Shown piece by piece: positions 1-10,375 of a stretch of DNA of 64,000 bases. Each line of letters opens with the position of its first letter. The first letter of the stretch is position 1. The DNA is from Moniliella sp. 'wahieum' (taxonomy: Eukaryota; Basidiomycota; Moniliellomycetes; Moniliellales; Moniliellaceae): NCBI GenBank assembly GCA_003971905.1, contig RSEE01000137.1, positions 62,001 to 126,000 on the forward strand, in the 5' to 3' direction. The position numbers and the translations under genes are program-made. Under the pieces are notes generated by a model, which searched no databases, was not told the origin of the DNA, and saw only the letters and a list, made by a program, of their open reading frames with translations.

Positions 1-1018
1 CAGCGCGTCAGATCTGTACTATCGCCAGTAGAGAGCACACGTACCTGTATCAACAACGGCAGGATGCTGCTGTACTGCTGTTTGTCGCCCATCGTCGTGA
101 CTTCGTCCAGTGGCACAGTCCAGTACTTACTCGAGTTTGGCGGAACATCCATCCACGCGACCTCGCCCGAGTACTGGTCCGAGTCCAACTGCCCCAGGGT
201 GAAAATACCTCCTGGGGCCTGGTCAGTGGCGTTGCGTGGATCGCGGTTGCGCGCCAGCTGGAACGAAAAGACAGGTTCGATGGCGTGGAGTTTGCTCAGT
301 ACTTGCCAGAAGGGCGTGATGCCCATACCACTCAATTCCTGCAGACCCAAGCCCATGAGCCCCCTGCAGGTGCGCTGATCGGGTGGTCGTACAACGAAGT
401 GGCCAGCCCAAACGATAACTGATCCACCGTTGCACCGCCCAACGAGACGCTGTCCGAAACCAGCGTACCATCTGCCTGCCCAACGCCATACGCCACCCTG
501 AACGGCTGGTCGGAAATTTGGAACGTCTCCGACACGTTGGTAGAGAACTTGGGAAGGGCGTTGCACCACCCACCCCAACACTGGTCACTTACGATCCACA
601 TGTCCGAACTGCCCGTGTCAAGCACAACCGCCAACGTTTGCCCGGGCGTGCCGACAGTGACGGGCGCATAGTAGAAGCGGTCCCGCCCCACGGCCGTCAA
701 GGCTTCTTTCTGGCGCTTGCTGAGGCTGGGCTTGGACTTGTTGGCTCCGCTGGCACTGGCCTTCGCGCTACTATTATTAGGCGAGTCGCTCAGCGCGTAT
801 TTCGCACGCAAATACGCCACTTCCGCCTCGGTTCGCAAACCCGTATCCTCCCAAGACGTCAGACCACGCTTCTTGGTCCGTTCGCCTTCGTGACGATACA
901 GCGGCACAGTCAAACGCTTGATGGGAGCCGTACCCAACTCGCCGGCCATAGGCAACGCGTTCACCCCCAACTCGGCCACCAGGCACAGCGCTAGAGCAAT
1001 GGGGAAAAGGGTGCGCAT
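1..1018 (-). CDS. Secreted aspartic protease (pepsin-like), 3' end outside the window
   Basis: Pepsin-family (A1) endopeptidase, probably secreted or vacuolar. The chosen ATG (complement 1016-1018) opens a clear signal peptide, MRTLFPIALALCLVAELGVN, followed by a basic, charged propeptide of about 100 residues with a KR pair before the mature domain. The first catalytic motif, VVLDTGSSDMWIVS, lies near complement 615-655. Downstream, pepsin-fold sequence continues (GLMGLGLQ, then FTLGQLD) but in another frame. The switch falls near 366 in a run of five Gs on the coding strand, where six would restore the frame. A GTACGT splice donor at complement 44 suggests an intron leading out of the window, so the second catalytic Asp is not seen. 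A paralogue lies at 16864-18336 on the same strand. Family assignment is firm; substrate is unknown. Confidence 0.85.
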
Positions 1019-2611
1019 AGTAGGACTGTTGATGGGACCGGGTGGAGTGTGCTTGGGATCTGTGAGAGGGAGGGGAAGCAATACAAACTAAAGCTCCGCA
1101 AGCGTGCTGGTAGTGAGAGGATCTCGTCAAAAATATCTTTTCCTTTGCAGCGCGTATCCTGATTTATCTTTTGGGCTCCATCGCCCGCATCAGCCGTCGG
1201 TAGTCTTGTCGTGTCCTCTAGGGCCTAGGTCTACTCCCCATGGTCCAAGGCGCGGGTGTTGTGGACGGTTCACATGTTCACAGGGCTCAGCCTGAGCCTC
1301 GTGCCCCTCATGCTCATGCCTCAGGCCGCAAGACAGAGCCGCGGATGCGTCCGATAGAGAACGGCAAAGCTGAGCAAGTGGCAACGGCTGCGGAAATGAG
1401 CGTCGCGTATCCCCTTCATGTGCATCAGGCCTCGGAAGACTCCTCTCAGACCTCAGATTTTCAGGCCTGAGACTGAGATCTCAGATCTCAGGCCGCGTCG
1501 TGCACCCTGATAGGGCGTGGGACGGGGACGATGCTCGCAAGGGGTGACGCGGACCGAGACTTATGACAAAGGCGTGTGCAGTGGTGGTGCGAAGATCTGA
1601 GCGTGGGTGCGGCCTAAGATGCAGCAGGGGTCCTTCGGACCCTGCGCCGCGCACCCTGTGAGCTTTCTCGTGCATGATGCATCATGCATTATGGTTTATC
1701 GAGTGCCAAGCCAAATACCCCACAGAAGGTGTCTTGCTCCCCCCAAGCCCAGGACTAGCGGTGCCAGTCTTGGCATTCTCCGCAGCAGCCGTGGTGGCAA
1801 GGGCGAGGGACTCAGACTGGGCACTGCCACTGGCGATAGACGATAGACTACAATAGCAATAGCTCTAGTGGCTAGTGGCCAGGGTTGTATAAGTTTCCAT
1901 GTACAAGTGACAATCACCAAACTACCTGGGAGGTTAGATCTTAAGAGTAGGCCAGGGTCTGAGGTGCTGAGGTCCCTCAGATCTCGACTGGGTACTGAAT
2001 ACCTGAGTACTGAGTTCCTGAGTGTATAGCTCGAGCAGGGTGCGCGCTGAGCCGGGAAGTGCCTTGCCGTACATCCCTTGGGAGGTCGTCATGGTCGAGA
2101 CTCAGGTACTCACTACTCAGGTGACCGGTGAGTACTCAGTACTCACATGTCACAGCAGTTTGTGCTTGGGCTTTTATCGATATCAGTCGTGGATCCGAGC
2201 ACAGCCATAATAGGAGAGGGTTCTACGTTCTCGGCGTACGCATAGTATAGAGGCGGTGGCCTGGGTGGCTATGCATTGAAGCTGCATAGGCTTGCGTTGA
2301 TACCCTTATGCGCTTATGGGGCTGAGCTGAGCCGTCAGGCTGGCGTGTCTCAAATGACGTTCGGAACGGGGACGGCAGAAAAGAGGCAGCGAGGGGCAGA
2401 CATATGTGGCCCTCGGCCCTCTGGCTATAGCTGGGCTCTTCAAGGCGAGGACAGAGAATGAGGAAGCAGCAGTGAGAAAGGTGCGAGGAAGGAGTGAGGA
2501 AGGAGCGAGAAGAGGGTCGAGGAAGGAAGGAGGAGGAATGAAAAAGGAGTCAGAGAGAGCATTCTTCAAGGTCCTCTTTCTGACGGATGCAGTTTCCCTA
2601 CTAATGCCCAT
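1019..2611. other. Intergenic spacer with short palindromic words
   Basis: No convincing coding sequence on either strand. It holds the promoter side of the minus-strand protease and the 3' flank of the RasGEF gene. Around 1440-1495 there is a dense set of short self-complementary words built on CCTGAG, CTCAG and AGATCT. 1960-2140 contains repeated GAGTACTGAG-like words. Between 2460 and 2540 is a purine-rich GGAAGGAG tract. Confidence 0.5.
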
Positions 2612-5600
2612 TCACACCAGCCCAGTGTCTTGCAAGCACGCCAGTGCGGGCCTCGCCTTCACGTCCAAACTGCCGCGCGGCTCGAGCTGCAACGACCGGT
2701 GGTACAGGTCCCCCAGGGGCTCCTTCGCCGCTTGGCTCATCGCATCGCGAATGTACTTTTGGATGCTAGGCACGGGAACGAGGTTGAAGCTGTAAATCAT
2801 ATGATGTGTGGTCCCGACCGCACCGAACATGACACATGATGATGCATGGCATGGACATGTGACAAATGAGGATAGCCGATCCCAAATGTATGACCGGGGA
2901 GTTAGTACAACACATATAGAGTATCATATATCACACGTCAACGCGCCAGGAACTAAAAGAGGTATCCAAGGGGACAAGGAAAATGTGGGACGGGTGTGGT
3001 TTGGTACATCTGGATCTGCTTGATCACCTCGGCCGTCTTGTGTCATCGTTTGGAAAAATTGATCAGGTGAGTGTCAGGGAGAAAGTCGGGGTTGCCCTCC
3101 TGGAGAAACACAAGGTCGGTCAGGTAGACCCCCAAGAACGGGATGCACGGCGGAGAGAAGGTACGGATGGTGTGTCGGTACTGAGCAAAGTTGTTGGTGG
3201 GCGCGAGGATGGGGGTGAGATGGTCAAGCTCAAGATGACGGCCTGAGGACTTGGAACGAGCACGAGTACGAGCACGCACCAGTTCCCACGTGGTGCGCAG
3301 CCGCGCAATGGGAGACAAGCTCAAAGCACTGACGATCGTCGCCATGCTCGCTAAGTTGTGCAGGTACAGCGCATGTGTCCCGATCGCACTCCAATGGTGC
3401 ACGACTGCCGCGCGGCGATGCGCATCATAGGGAGCCAACACTTCGGTGCAGATCCACGTCGTGAGCGCATTGCTCAGATCAATCACGCCTCTAATCCCAG
3501 GCGCCTTCACTGCGCCCTCGGCACCCGACCATGCTTGGCCCCAACACTCCCCCGGCCGAATCTGACCAAACGCCTCGCTCTCCAGCACGGTCAGCTGGCG
3601 CGCCACTTCCACCGGGTCCAGGTCCAGCAGGCTCATCCGCCCCGCGTGGCGCGGCAAGATCGGGATGGGCTGCGGGGCCGTCGCGCCCACCAGCCGCGCA
3701 CAGGCGGGATGGATGCGCTTGCACCCATTCGGGCGCTCGACACACGTGCTAAGCAACCGCAACAGCTGAGCGGTAGCCAATTGCATACCAGGCGCAGAGG
3801 CTAGTTCGCCATGGCAAAGGAGTAAAGTAGCGGGTACACCCTCGTGTCCGTGCGCGGATCCTGGTACGTTTCCAACCACGCTTTGAGCACGTTGATCACC
3901 CGCAATTGAATCGGACGTTGTACCTGCTCCGTCCAGAGCTGTTGCTTCTGTCTGTAGGCCGCCACAAGCTCAGCGGGCATCGAAACCCGGAACCGCCGGA
4001 ACAGCATGTACAACAACGTCTTGCTCGTGGTAAAGGACCGGTAGGTGTGCAAAAAGCTATGGTTGAACGACGGGTCCAAGTGGTCGTGAAGCGTCAGCCG
4101 CACCGTAAGCGCTTCCAACGTACCGCCCTTGATGTGACCATCAGGGACGTGAGGATCGTCTCTTCGGGAGAGAGGCCTGGGTCGCGCAACCTGGGGATAG
4201 GCTCCCTCGCCCCTGCCTGATGCGCCAGTGGCTGTGGCAACGTCACAATGGCAAATCGTAGAGGTGATGGTTGTTTGGTGGGCAAAGTACACTGCGCTTG
4301 TTGGCTGCAGTGTTGCGAATGGGGATGGTGCAAGTTGTATGGAGCAGGCTGTGCACTCCCGACCCAAAGATGTCTCTGGTGCAAGGTCCTTGGGGATGGC
4401 ACAGCAAGAGAAAAAGAAAAACGGTGGGGGAGAGACAATGGCGGATGCCAGATGAGGCTGATGAGTTTGATGAGCGGAGGGTGCGGGATGGATGAAGGAT
4501 TGGCAGGTGTGGTTGGATTGGGGCAGAGGAGACACTTCGTTTGGATTCGCTCAGATCCACTTGGTCTGCACGGCCCACGCGGGGGAATGTGGAGTGGTGT
4601 GACTCGGCCTTGGAGTGAACTGTATAGGGGGGGGGGGGGGGGGGGGGGTTCGGAGCCTCCGAGAGGGCCAAGTGGAATATCCTATCTGCGTCCCGGACCT
4701 TCCGAACGAGCGAGAGAGACGGAATCCATGGAATAAGTCAGGATCTTCGATCCAGAGCGGCCCGCGCTGGCTTTCGAACGATCGCAGTACACTAGGGATC
4801 GCAGTACTAGGGGGACGGCACCCGGAAAATGAGTGTGTATGGATTGTATTGTGGACGGCGTTGGGTGGTGGTGGTGTAGGCAAAAGATGACTTACAATAA
4901 ACGAATCCCTACGGAACTCCTGTTGCCTCCCTCTCCCTTGAGAGCGCTCCATCAACTGCATGTGCACATCACGCAGTGTACATTCATATGACGGTCTCAA
5001 GCGGAACGCAGCCCACAAACAGCCGCGCATCGTGCGCTCTCCCCTTTTTTCCCGGCAAAATGCCAACCGCTTCAAGCGGCAGCACGCCAGGGATTACTAC
5101 AGAGAATCATTGCAACTCAAGAGGGATCATGTATGTTCTGACACCCCTCTTCCTCCCGTCCTTCACTCCCTTTACTTTCTGCTATGGCCAGGACGCGCTG
5201 CACTATCCTCATCGCGAACTTCGAACGGAAGAAATGGGAACACAGGCAACGAGGAGAGGATCATTCCCATCAACCAATTTATGGGAGGGAGAGCGTAACT
5301 TTGTTGAGATGTGGACTAGTAGCGACGCGTAAGATCGTAAGACGCGCTCTGACGTGGAGACACTGCCTCGTCTCTAAAGCACAGAAAGGCCACTCAGCGA
5401 GTGAGAATCATGTAACGGGGTGAGCGAGAGGTAAGGGAAGGGAGAAAGGGATAGGCGCTGTCGTGAAGAGCGAAGTATAGAATAAGCAGGGGGCAGGGGT
5501 AGTCAGTGAGCACGTGGCCGGCTGGTCTGGCAGCGTGGCAACTCCAATAGGGTGTAGCCTCCACAACCCCTAATCAGGCCTCAGGCCTCAGGCCACACGC

Positions 5601-6433
5601 TGTCACACGCCGTCACAGACGACGGGGCAAAACAGGTGGATAAGATTAAGGCAAAAGAAAGGTGAAGAGTGAAGAGGCAGATGAGACTTGGCCCCGCGAC
5701 AATGACCACGCACCCGCCTCCTTTCCCCCCCTGATCCGAGAAAAAAGATACGCCGAGTAGAGAAAGAGGTTATGTGTCTGGTCAACAGTGTGTTGGGTTC
5801 AAGCAGCCATACAGGCCGGTGCCGACCGGAGGGGAAGTGGAGGTGAAGGTAAGTATCGACGATTTCGACGAGTTCGATGATTTGGAGGGCAGCGTGGCCG
5901 CGGGTAAGTTGTTGCTGTTGCTGACTGCGGCTCCATCCAACTGTTGTTACAGCTGAATAAAAAGAACGCGAGGAAACAAGACATTAATGAAATCAGCCGC
6001 CAGTTCAAGAGTCGTTCCACGTTGTCAGGGTACTAATGGCGCGGAAGCCCGGTTTCGTCCCTTGCAGTTAACCTTACAAGCATTTGCTGTGCGTTGCGTG
6101 GGAGGCCAGGCACGCTCGAGAGACCCATCTGAGCAGATTCCAACTCCCATACATCCGCTTCGCACACTTGCACGTAGTTGCTGGGGAACCATCCGCGCAG
6201 CACAGGCCCCGGACCCAACCGGATCCCGTCCCACCACCCCGAGTCGGCTGTCGACAGAACCTGCAGCAGATTACCCCGTTCAACGGAAGGGCGGCCGGTG
6301 CAGGGTCATAGTAGTCGTACAGCACTCGGACGTAGATGGGATCAGCCAAGACGCTCACGTGCTCGTCGAATTGTACTTGCTCCTCCTCGTCTGGATGGGC
6401 AGGGTCGGGGTCAGGGCCGTGGCGGGGGTTCAT
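2612..6433 (-). CDS. Cdc25-type Ras guanine-nucleotide exchange factor (SH3, RasGEF_N, RasGEF)
   Basis: Activates Ras by GDP release, upstream of adenylate cyclase/cAMP in fungi. An SH3 domain lies at about complement 6330-6185: RVLYDYYDP, then SGWWDG and GWFPSNYV. RasGEF_N is at about 4150-3880 (IKGGTLEALTVRL, NHSFLHTYRSF). The catalytic domain runs from about 3660 to 2700: DPVEVARQLTVLE, HNLASMATIVSAL, PPCIPFLGVYLTDL, INFSKR, TAEVIKQIQMYQ, FNLVPVPSIQKYI. This order is that of fungal Cdc25/Ste6 exchange factors, so I treat the span as one gene rather than three. The start (ATG at 6431-6433) is the first ATG in the SH3 frame and is tentative. Frame breaks sit at about 6285 (a G run, inside the SH3) and 3803. 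A TGA lies in frame at complement 3043-3045, within the catalytic domain. An intron must lie between about 2800 and 2990. The linker at 4250-6180 could not be resolved. Confidence 0.8.
4627..4648. repeat. Poly-G homopolymer of 22 nt
   Basis: An uninterrupted run of 22 G on the plus strand (poly-C on the coding strand of the surrounding RasGEF gene), preceded by TATA. It lies in the unresolved linker or intron part of that gene. A matching 21-nt run occurs at 41300-41320. Runs this long are length-unstable and a likely place for assembly error. Confidence 0.95.
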
Positions 6434-7059
6434 GTCGCGGTACAGGATGGGGTTCAGGCTGGGTCGGATAGGGCGTGGGTCGAGGATTGGACAACGGGGC
6501 GAGTCCTCCAGTGTACAAGGGAGAAGGCTCGGGGATGGGTTTTGTGGATGATGTGGATGATGTGGATGATGTGGATGATGTGGATGGTGTGGATGGTGTG
6601 GATGATGCAGAGGATGGGTTGAAAAAGCGTTGCACCGTGTGAGGGTACCTGAACGCTTTCGGCGCGCTCTCACCGACCGCTCTGAGCGGGGGTTTATATC
6701 CACGGCGGCAAGTGGTGGATGAAAGCCATCGAAGGGTATCTTTCCACGGTCAGTAACTAGTAACATGTAACACCGTAATGCTTAAGCTCTCGCCAAGAGC
6801 ATACTTACGCGTCAAAAGGGGCTGTGGTGGATTGCCCTTGTTTGGCTGATCCATTTTGGCTGCGCCTGGACGGATAAGTCGCAGCGGCGCTGAGCAAAGA
6901 CGCTTACAATGCACATACGCCGGCCCAATTGCGTGGCCAGTGTGGTGGATAGTGGGCGTAGTGGGACTAGTGAGAGGCTAGTGAAGTAGGCAGGTGTTTA
7001 GAGGGTACTGCTAGGGTTCTCCTGCGCGGCCCTCAATGGATCGGTGACGCTCGCCTAGC
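6434..7059. other. Spacer with a 9-nt minisatellite
   Basis: From 6544 to 6606 the 9-mer GTGGATGAT is repeated about six to seven times with small variants. On the minus strand the open frame reads His/Pro-rich in one phase and Ser/Thr-rich in another, so it could be the RasGEF N-terminus or its 5' leader. No ATG in the SH3 frame is seen here. 6620-7059 shows no coding features. Confidence 0.45.
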
Positions 7060-7080
7060 CGAGCGGAAGCGTTCCGCTCG
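7060..7080. repeat. Perfect 9-bp stem, 3-nt loop hairpin
   Basis: CGAGCGGAA and TTCCGCTCG form a perfect 9-bp stem around the loop GCG. It stands about 60 bp upstream of the first unit of the structured repeat. The second copy of that repeat at 24935 is directly preceded by a different perfect 9-bp hairpin (24911-24934). Confidence 0.85.
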
Positions 7081-7140
7081 CAGGCCGCGCACGCCCTGCT
7101 CGCTCCATCTCCCTTCTCTCTCTTCTTTCTCCTTCCCTTC

Positions 7141-7348
7141 AGACGTTGCTTGAAGACTTGTGGCTCACCACTTTGCCTTCACGCCTTGTCTGAAGGTCCG
7201 CCTCTGCTTCCTTTCTTGACCTGTTGCTCCTCACAATGAGACGTTGCTTGAAGACTTGTGGCTCACCACTTTGCCTTCACGCCTTGTCTGAAGGCTGCTT
7301 CGCAGCTGATCCATAGGATCGCGAGTGCTCCCAAGTCGCACTCTAGCA
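7141..7348 (+). repeat. Structured dispersed repeat, copy 1, with an internal ~98-nt tandem unit
   Basis: Positions 7173-7348 (176 nt) match 24935-25110 with three substitutions and no gap, in the same orientation. Copy 1 also carries an extra upstream part: the stretch starting AGACGTTGCTTGAAG at 7141 recurs at 7239, so a unit of about 98 nt is partly duplicated. Within the shared part lie four adjacent perfect stem-loops at 7274-7343: CCTTCA/TGAAGG, GCTGC/GCAGC, GATCC/GGATC, GAGTGC/GCACTC. I see no tRNA A/B boxes, no transposase and no convincing reading frame. It sits just upstream of the RRM gene, so it may be transcribed in its leader, or be a mobile non-coding element or an RNA gene. 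Confidence 0.85.
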
Positions 7349-7483
7349 AGGTGGATTTGGCTGCGCACGCAGAACGCGTAGGCGTCGCCCCCGTACGCGA
7401 CTTATTTCTTTTTTTCGGCCGAGAGAGCGAGGGCGAAGGCAAGCAGCAATTACCAATTGCAACTGGCTGCTTACCTACGCAGC
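7274..7483. other. Train of about eight consecutive short stem-loops upstream of the RRM gene
   Basis: Stems in order: 7274-7279/7289-7294; 7294-7298/7302-7306; 7308-7312/7316-7320; 7323-7328/7338-7343; about 7361-7364/7369-7372; 7376-7380/7394-7398 with a nested GGCG/CGCC; 7446-7451/7455-7460 (GCAATT, ACC, AATTGC); 7466-7470/7479-7483. All are perfect and separated by few or no bases at the start. The train ends about 100 bp before the RRM start codon. It could be a structured 5' leader, a non-coding RNA or a cluster of mobile hairpins. Confidence 0.55.
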
Positions 7484-7583
7484 TTCTGCTTCTTCTACTC
7501 GGAAGGTAGCTTTTTTGTGTGGGAACAACAACATCCGTCGGTTGGCTACAACGCCTTGCCTTGTCCGCTTCTCGCCGCGTCTG

Positions 7584-8726
7584 ATGCGTCTCGCCGCCTC
7601 CCTCGCCCGCTCTGCCCACCGCGCAGCGCACACCGCCGCCCCGTCGGCCCTGCGCTCGCCCGCTCTCCTGCCGGCGTCTGCTGTGTCCGCCGGCCGCTAT
7701 GCGCTCGCCCTGCGCGCCCTCAGCACCACCGCCGCTCCCGCCCAGCCTCCACGCCTCCCGTCCCACCCACATGCCCGAGGCCGGCAAGGAGAGCGCGACG
7801 GCCGCGCCCCCCGCGGCGCCTACACCACGCGTGTTTGTGCGCAACGTGCCCTTTGTCGCGCTGAAGGACACGCTTCGTGCGTACCTGGCCCAGGTCGGCG
7901 ACGTGGTGAGCCTCACCACCATCGACCGTCCTCATTTCCGCTGTGCAGACGTCGAGTACGCCTCGCCCGAGCAGGCGGCCCGTGCCATCGAGAGCTTGTC
8001 GGGCCAGGTCTTCCAAGGCCGCAGACTGTACATGAATTTCGACAATAAGGGCTACAAGACCCCCGCTTCCGATCCTGCCAGGTCAGCCTTTGTCTCCCTG
8101 GTATTTACCGACGTACGTGTCCTCCCCCCCCGTCTTTTCCCTTCTTCTTTTCCCTTCCCTCGATGTTCGGAGAGCTGACTGATGTGTGTGTTTCCTTCTC
8201 GCGGTTCCTCGTTCCTCGCTTCCCAGTTGCCTCCAAGTACCACTGTGGAGCAGCTGCAGGACACCGTGAGCAACACGGGGCACTATGCGCAGAGCATTGA
8301 CATTGACCCTGCCACGGGACAGGCGACCGTGCAGATGCGCGACGCACCGGCGGCCGTCGCCGTGCGCGAGGCACTGCACGGCGCCGCATTCTACGGCCAA
8401 CGCTTATCGATTGAACCGTTATCGTCCGAGGTGGTGCAGGCAGCGGCCTCGGTACCCCCCGCCGCATCGTGGCCCCTACGCGTGTCATCGTGTCCAACTT
8501 GGCGGGCACCGTGGAGCTGGACAAGCTGGTCAGCATGTGCCTTGCCGCGGGTACCGTCACACTTGCCCGCACGCTCGTTCGCGACGTCAACAGTAACTCC
8601 AAAGCTATCGTTCACTACAACAAGGTCGAAGAGGCGGTCAAGGCGTGCAAGTTGCTCGACCGGACCATCTTTGAGAACCGCTTGATCAAGGTTCAGTTTG
8701 ACATGTTCAAGGCGCGCGCGCGCTAG
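7584..8726 (+). CDS. Mitochondrial-type RNA-binding protein with three RRM domains
   Basis: The ATG at 7584 opens an Arg/Ala/Ser-rich, acid-free leader (MRLAASLARSAHRAAHTAAP) typical of mitochondrial import. Three RRMs follow. RRM1 (about 7820-8050) has RNP2 RVFVRNVPF and a variant RNP1 region ending RRLYMNF. RRM2 (about 8080-8430) is interrupted by an intron at 8113-8226 (GTACGT...CAG) and has QATVQMRD and AAFYGQRLSIEPL. RRM3 (about 8475-8700) has RVIVSNLAG and KAIVHYN. The leader and RRM1 are in different frames (switch about 7740-7780), as are RRM2 and RRM3 (switch near the C6 run about 8456). The stop is the TAG at 8724-8726. RNA target unknown; a role in mitochondrial transcript metabolism is inferred from the leader only. 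Confidence 0.8.
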
Positions 8727-9658
8727 GCCAACGCACTCTGGCCTTGCGTGGGCGGTTTAGCATTCTGCGCATCGCCATAATATGTACCCCCCGAAGAGGT
8801 GCAAAAATGGGCGATCTGCCCGGATGGTGGTGGCGGGGCGGCAGCGCACTCGGAACTCGGATCGCTCCCCCCCCCTCCCCTCTTCCTTCCAAGATGAAAT
8901 CAATTGCTTGTCCTTGCCACTCTGGTGTGTGGTGTGGCCACCTCGGCGGTTGGCGCCGCTGGTTGGGTCGGGGGTTGGGGGCCTTTTTGCTTCGGGTTGC
9001 TTGCTGCGCTGGCTCGATCTCGCGTGCGCTTCTTCCCCCCGACCGCTTAGAGTCTTCCCGCCTTTCCCCCTTCCCTCTTCGCTCGTCTGACCTGGACCGT
9101 AGCTTGTGCACCGCATACGGGTTTCGGTGCGGTATCGTAGTGTGACCCGCTTCCCACCTTGTGTGCCCGCGTGCGTTGCCCGCTTTGTAGGCCCGGCCCA
9201 GATGCCCCTTGCTGCGTCCACGGGTACGCTCCACCCGGCCGACAAAGCAACGGGGGCAAGGAAGCATGGTCCAACAGTCACTACTGTCACTAGTTAGGCT
9301 CGTAGTCGTAAGCAATCCCAGCGCCTTGTGGCCTACACGGTCCCTCTCGCATAGTCTCTTACTGTCTAGCTCTGTCGCGGCTCAAATCGCAGAGAACGGC
9401 AGCCTACGTCCACCTCTCTGGGTGCAACCAATCGCGTGGGAGCATCAAGAACAATACGACTCACACTCAGCTGGGCACGACGTTTACCAGCGCGCGGCGT
9501 TGCCGTGCTGGGCGCAAGCAATTCCATGCTATGCCATGCATTGGGGCACGCGCTCGGCCCGATTGGTACAGCGGGAGCTGCATAGCCAGTGGATCCAACC
9601 GAGCGTGGAGGGAACACGATGGACGGGGGCAGCGTCGCAACGCACAGGAAGTAGCCAG
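8727..9658. other. Intergenic, convergent 3' flanks
   Basis: Lies between the 3' ends of the RRM gene (plus) and the glutaredoxin gene (minus). Open frames are GC-driven and show no family motif. An ACTAGTTAG-type word occurs at about 9287-9297. Nothing else is supported. Confidence 0.5.
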
Positions 9659-10027
9659 TTACTTGGCCTGGAGCAAGGGCAGGAGCTTGCCGCTTGCTGA
9701 GCGCCCAGGTCCGAGTTGCCCCCGACGTGCTTGCCATTGATAAACACGTTGGGCACGGTACGCTGGCCCGTCTTGGTCTGCAAAAAGCTCTGGATCGCAC
9801 CGCCCTCAGGAATCACGTCCAGCTCCAACACGCCCACCGAGCCCGACGGCAGACCGAGCGAGGCGAGCAGGCTGAGAAGCAGAGGCGAGGGTTAGAGAGG
9901 CACGCGACGAGACGCAAAGCTCAGGAGGAACGCACGATTTGGTCGCGTCGCAGTAGGGACAGTACGTCTTGGAGAACACGGCGACCTGGTGGCCGAGCAG
10001 CGCGTCAACAGTGCTCTCGATCGACAT
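9659..10027 (-). CDS. Dithiol glutaredoxin (CPYC)
   Basis: Small GSH-dependent thiol-disulfide oxidoreductase reducing protein disulfides and mixed disulfides. Exon 1 (start codon complement 10025-10027) encodes [20 protein letters not shown] followed by the active site [11 protein letters not shown] 64-nt intron at complement 9872-9935 (GTGCGT...CTTCTCAG, with a CTCTAAC branch-like site) joins to [11 protein letters not shown]. Then come [13 protein letters not shown] and KHVGGNSDL, the cis-Pro and GSH-binding segments. The C-terminus should read [14 protein letters not shown] then stop, but two extra bases after GNSDL (about 9703 and 9688) shift the frame; the stop given (complement 9659-9661) assumes this. 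An in-frame upstream Met at 10135 could give a mitochondrial form. About 100 residues, normal for a class I glutaredoxin. Confidence 0.85.
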
Positions 10028-10225
10028 GGCGGTGGTGGTGGTGGCGAACGCAACGGGGAACACTTCGAGTGGAGTGGTTTGGTCCCGCCGGCAGCTGACG
10101 TACGGCTTGCGTAAGCACGGCGAGTGACTAGTCATCGATCATCCATCATCCCATCGCGGCGCGTCGAAGCGTGAAGCTTCACTTGAAGCTTGAACGTTCG
10201 ACGCGGTCTCGGCGGCGTTGGGACG

Positions 10226-10370
10226 ACCTCCACCTTCATTTCTACCTCCACTTCTACCTCCACCTCCACTTCTACCTCCACCTCCACTGCTACCTCCACC
10301 TCCACTTCTACCTCCTCCTCCACCTCCACCACCACCACCACCTCCTCCTCCACCTCCTCCTCCCCCCCCC
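10226..10370. repeat. Pyrimidine-rich microsatellite upstream of the cap methyltransferase start
   Basis: Imperfect repeats of CCACCTCCACTTCTA and then CCACCT/CCTCCT, ending in a C run just before the ATG at 10376. It is probably the 5' leader of the plus-strand gene. Read through, it would encode a Ser/Thr or Pro tract. Confidence 0.8.
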
Positions 10371-10375
10371 CTCCG

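Noticed and set aside
3043-3045. Selenocysteine or TGA-as-tryptophan
   Set aside because: RasGEF domains have neither Cys nor Trp at this place, and other genes in the window use TGA as a normal stop.
4551-5332. Stand-alone genes between the SH3 and RasGEF_N parts
   Set aside because: Open frames on both strands have no motifs and fall inside the span expected for the Cdc25-type linker.
7258-7509. Short proteins beginning MAHHFAFTPCLK at both structured-repeat copies
   Set aside because: They begin at GTG codons, diverge fully after the shared 176 nt, and are explained by the repeat itself.
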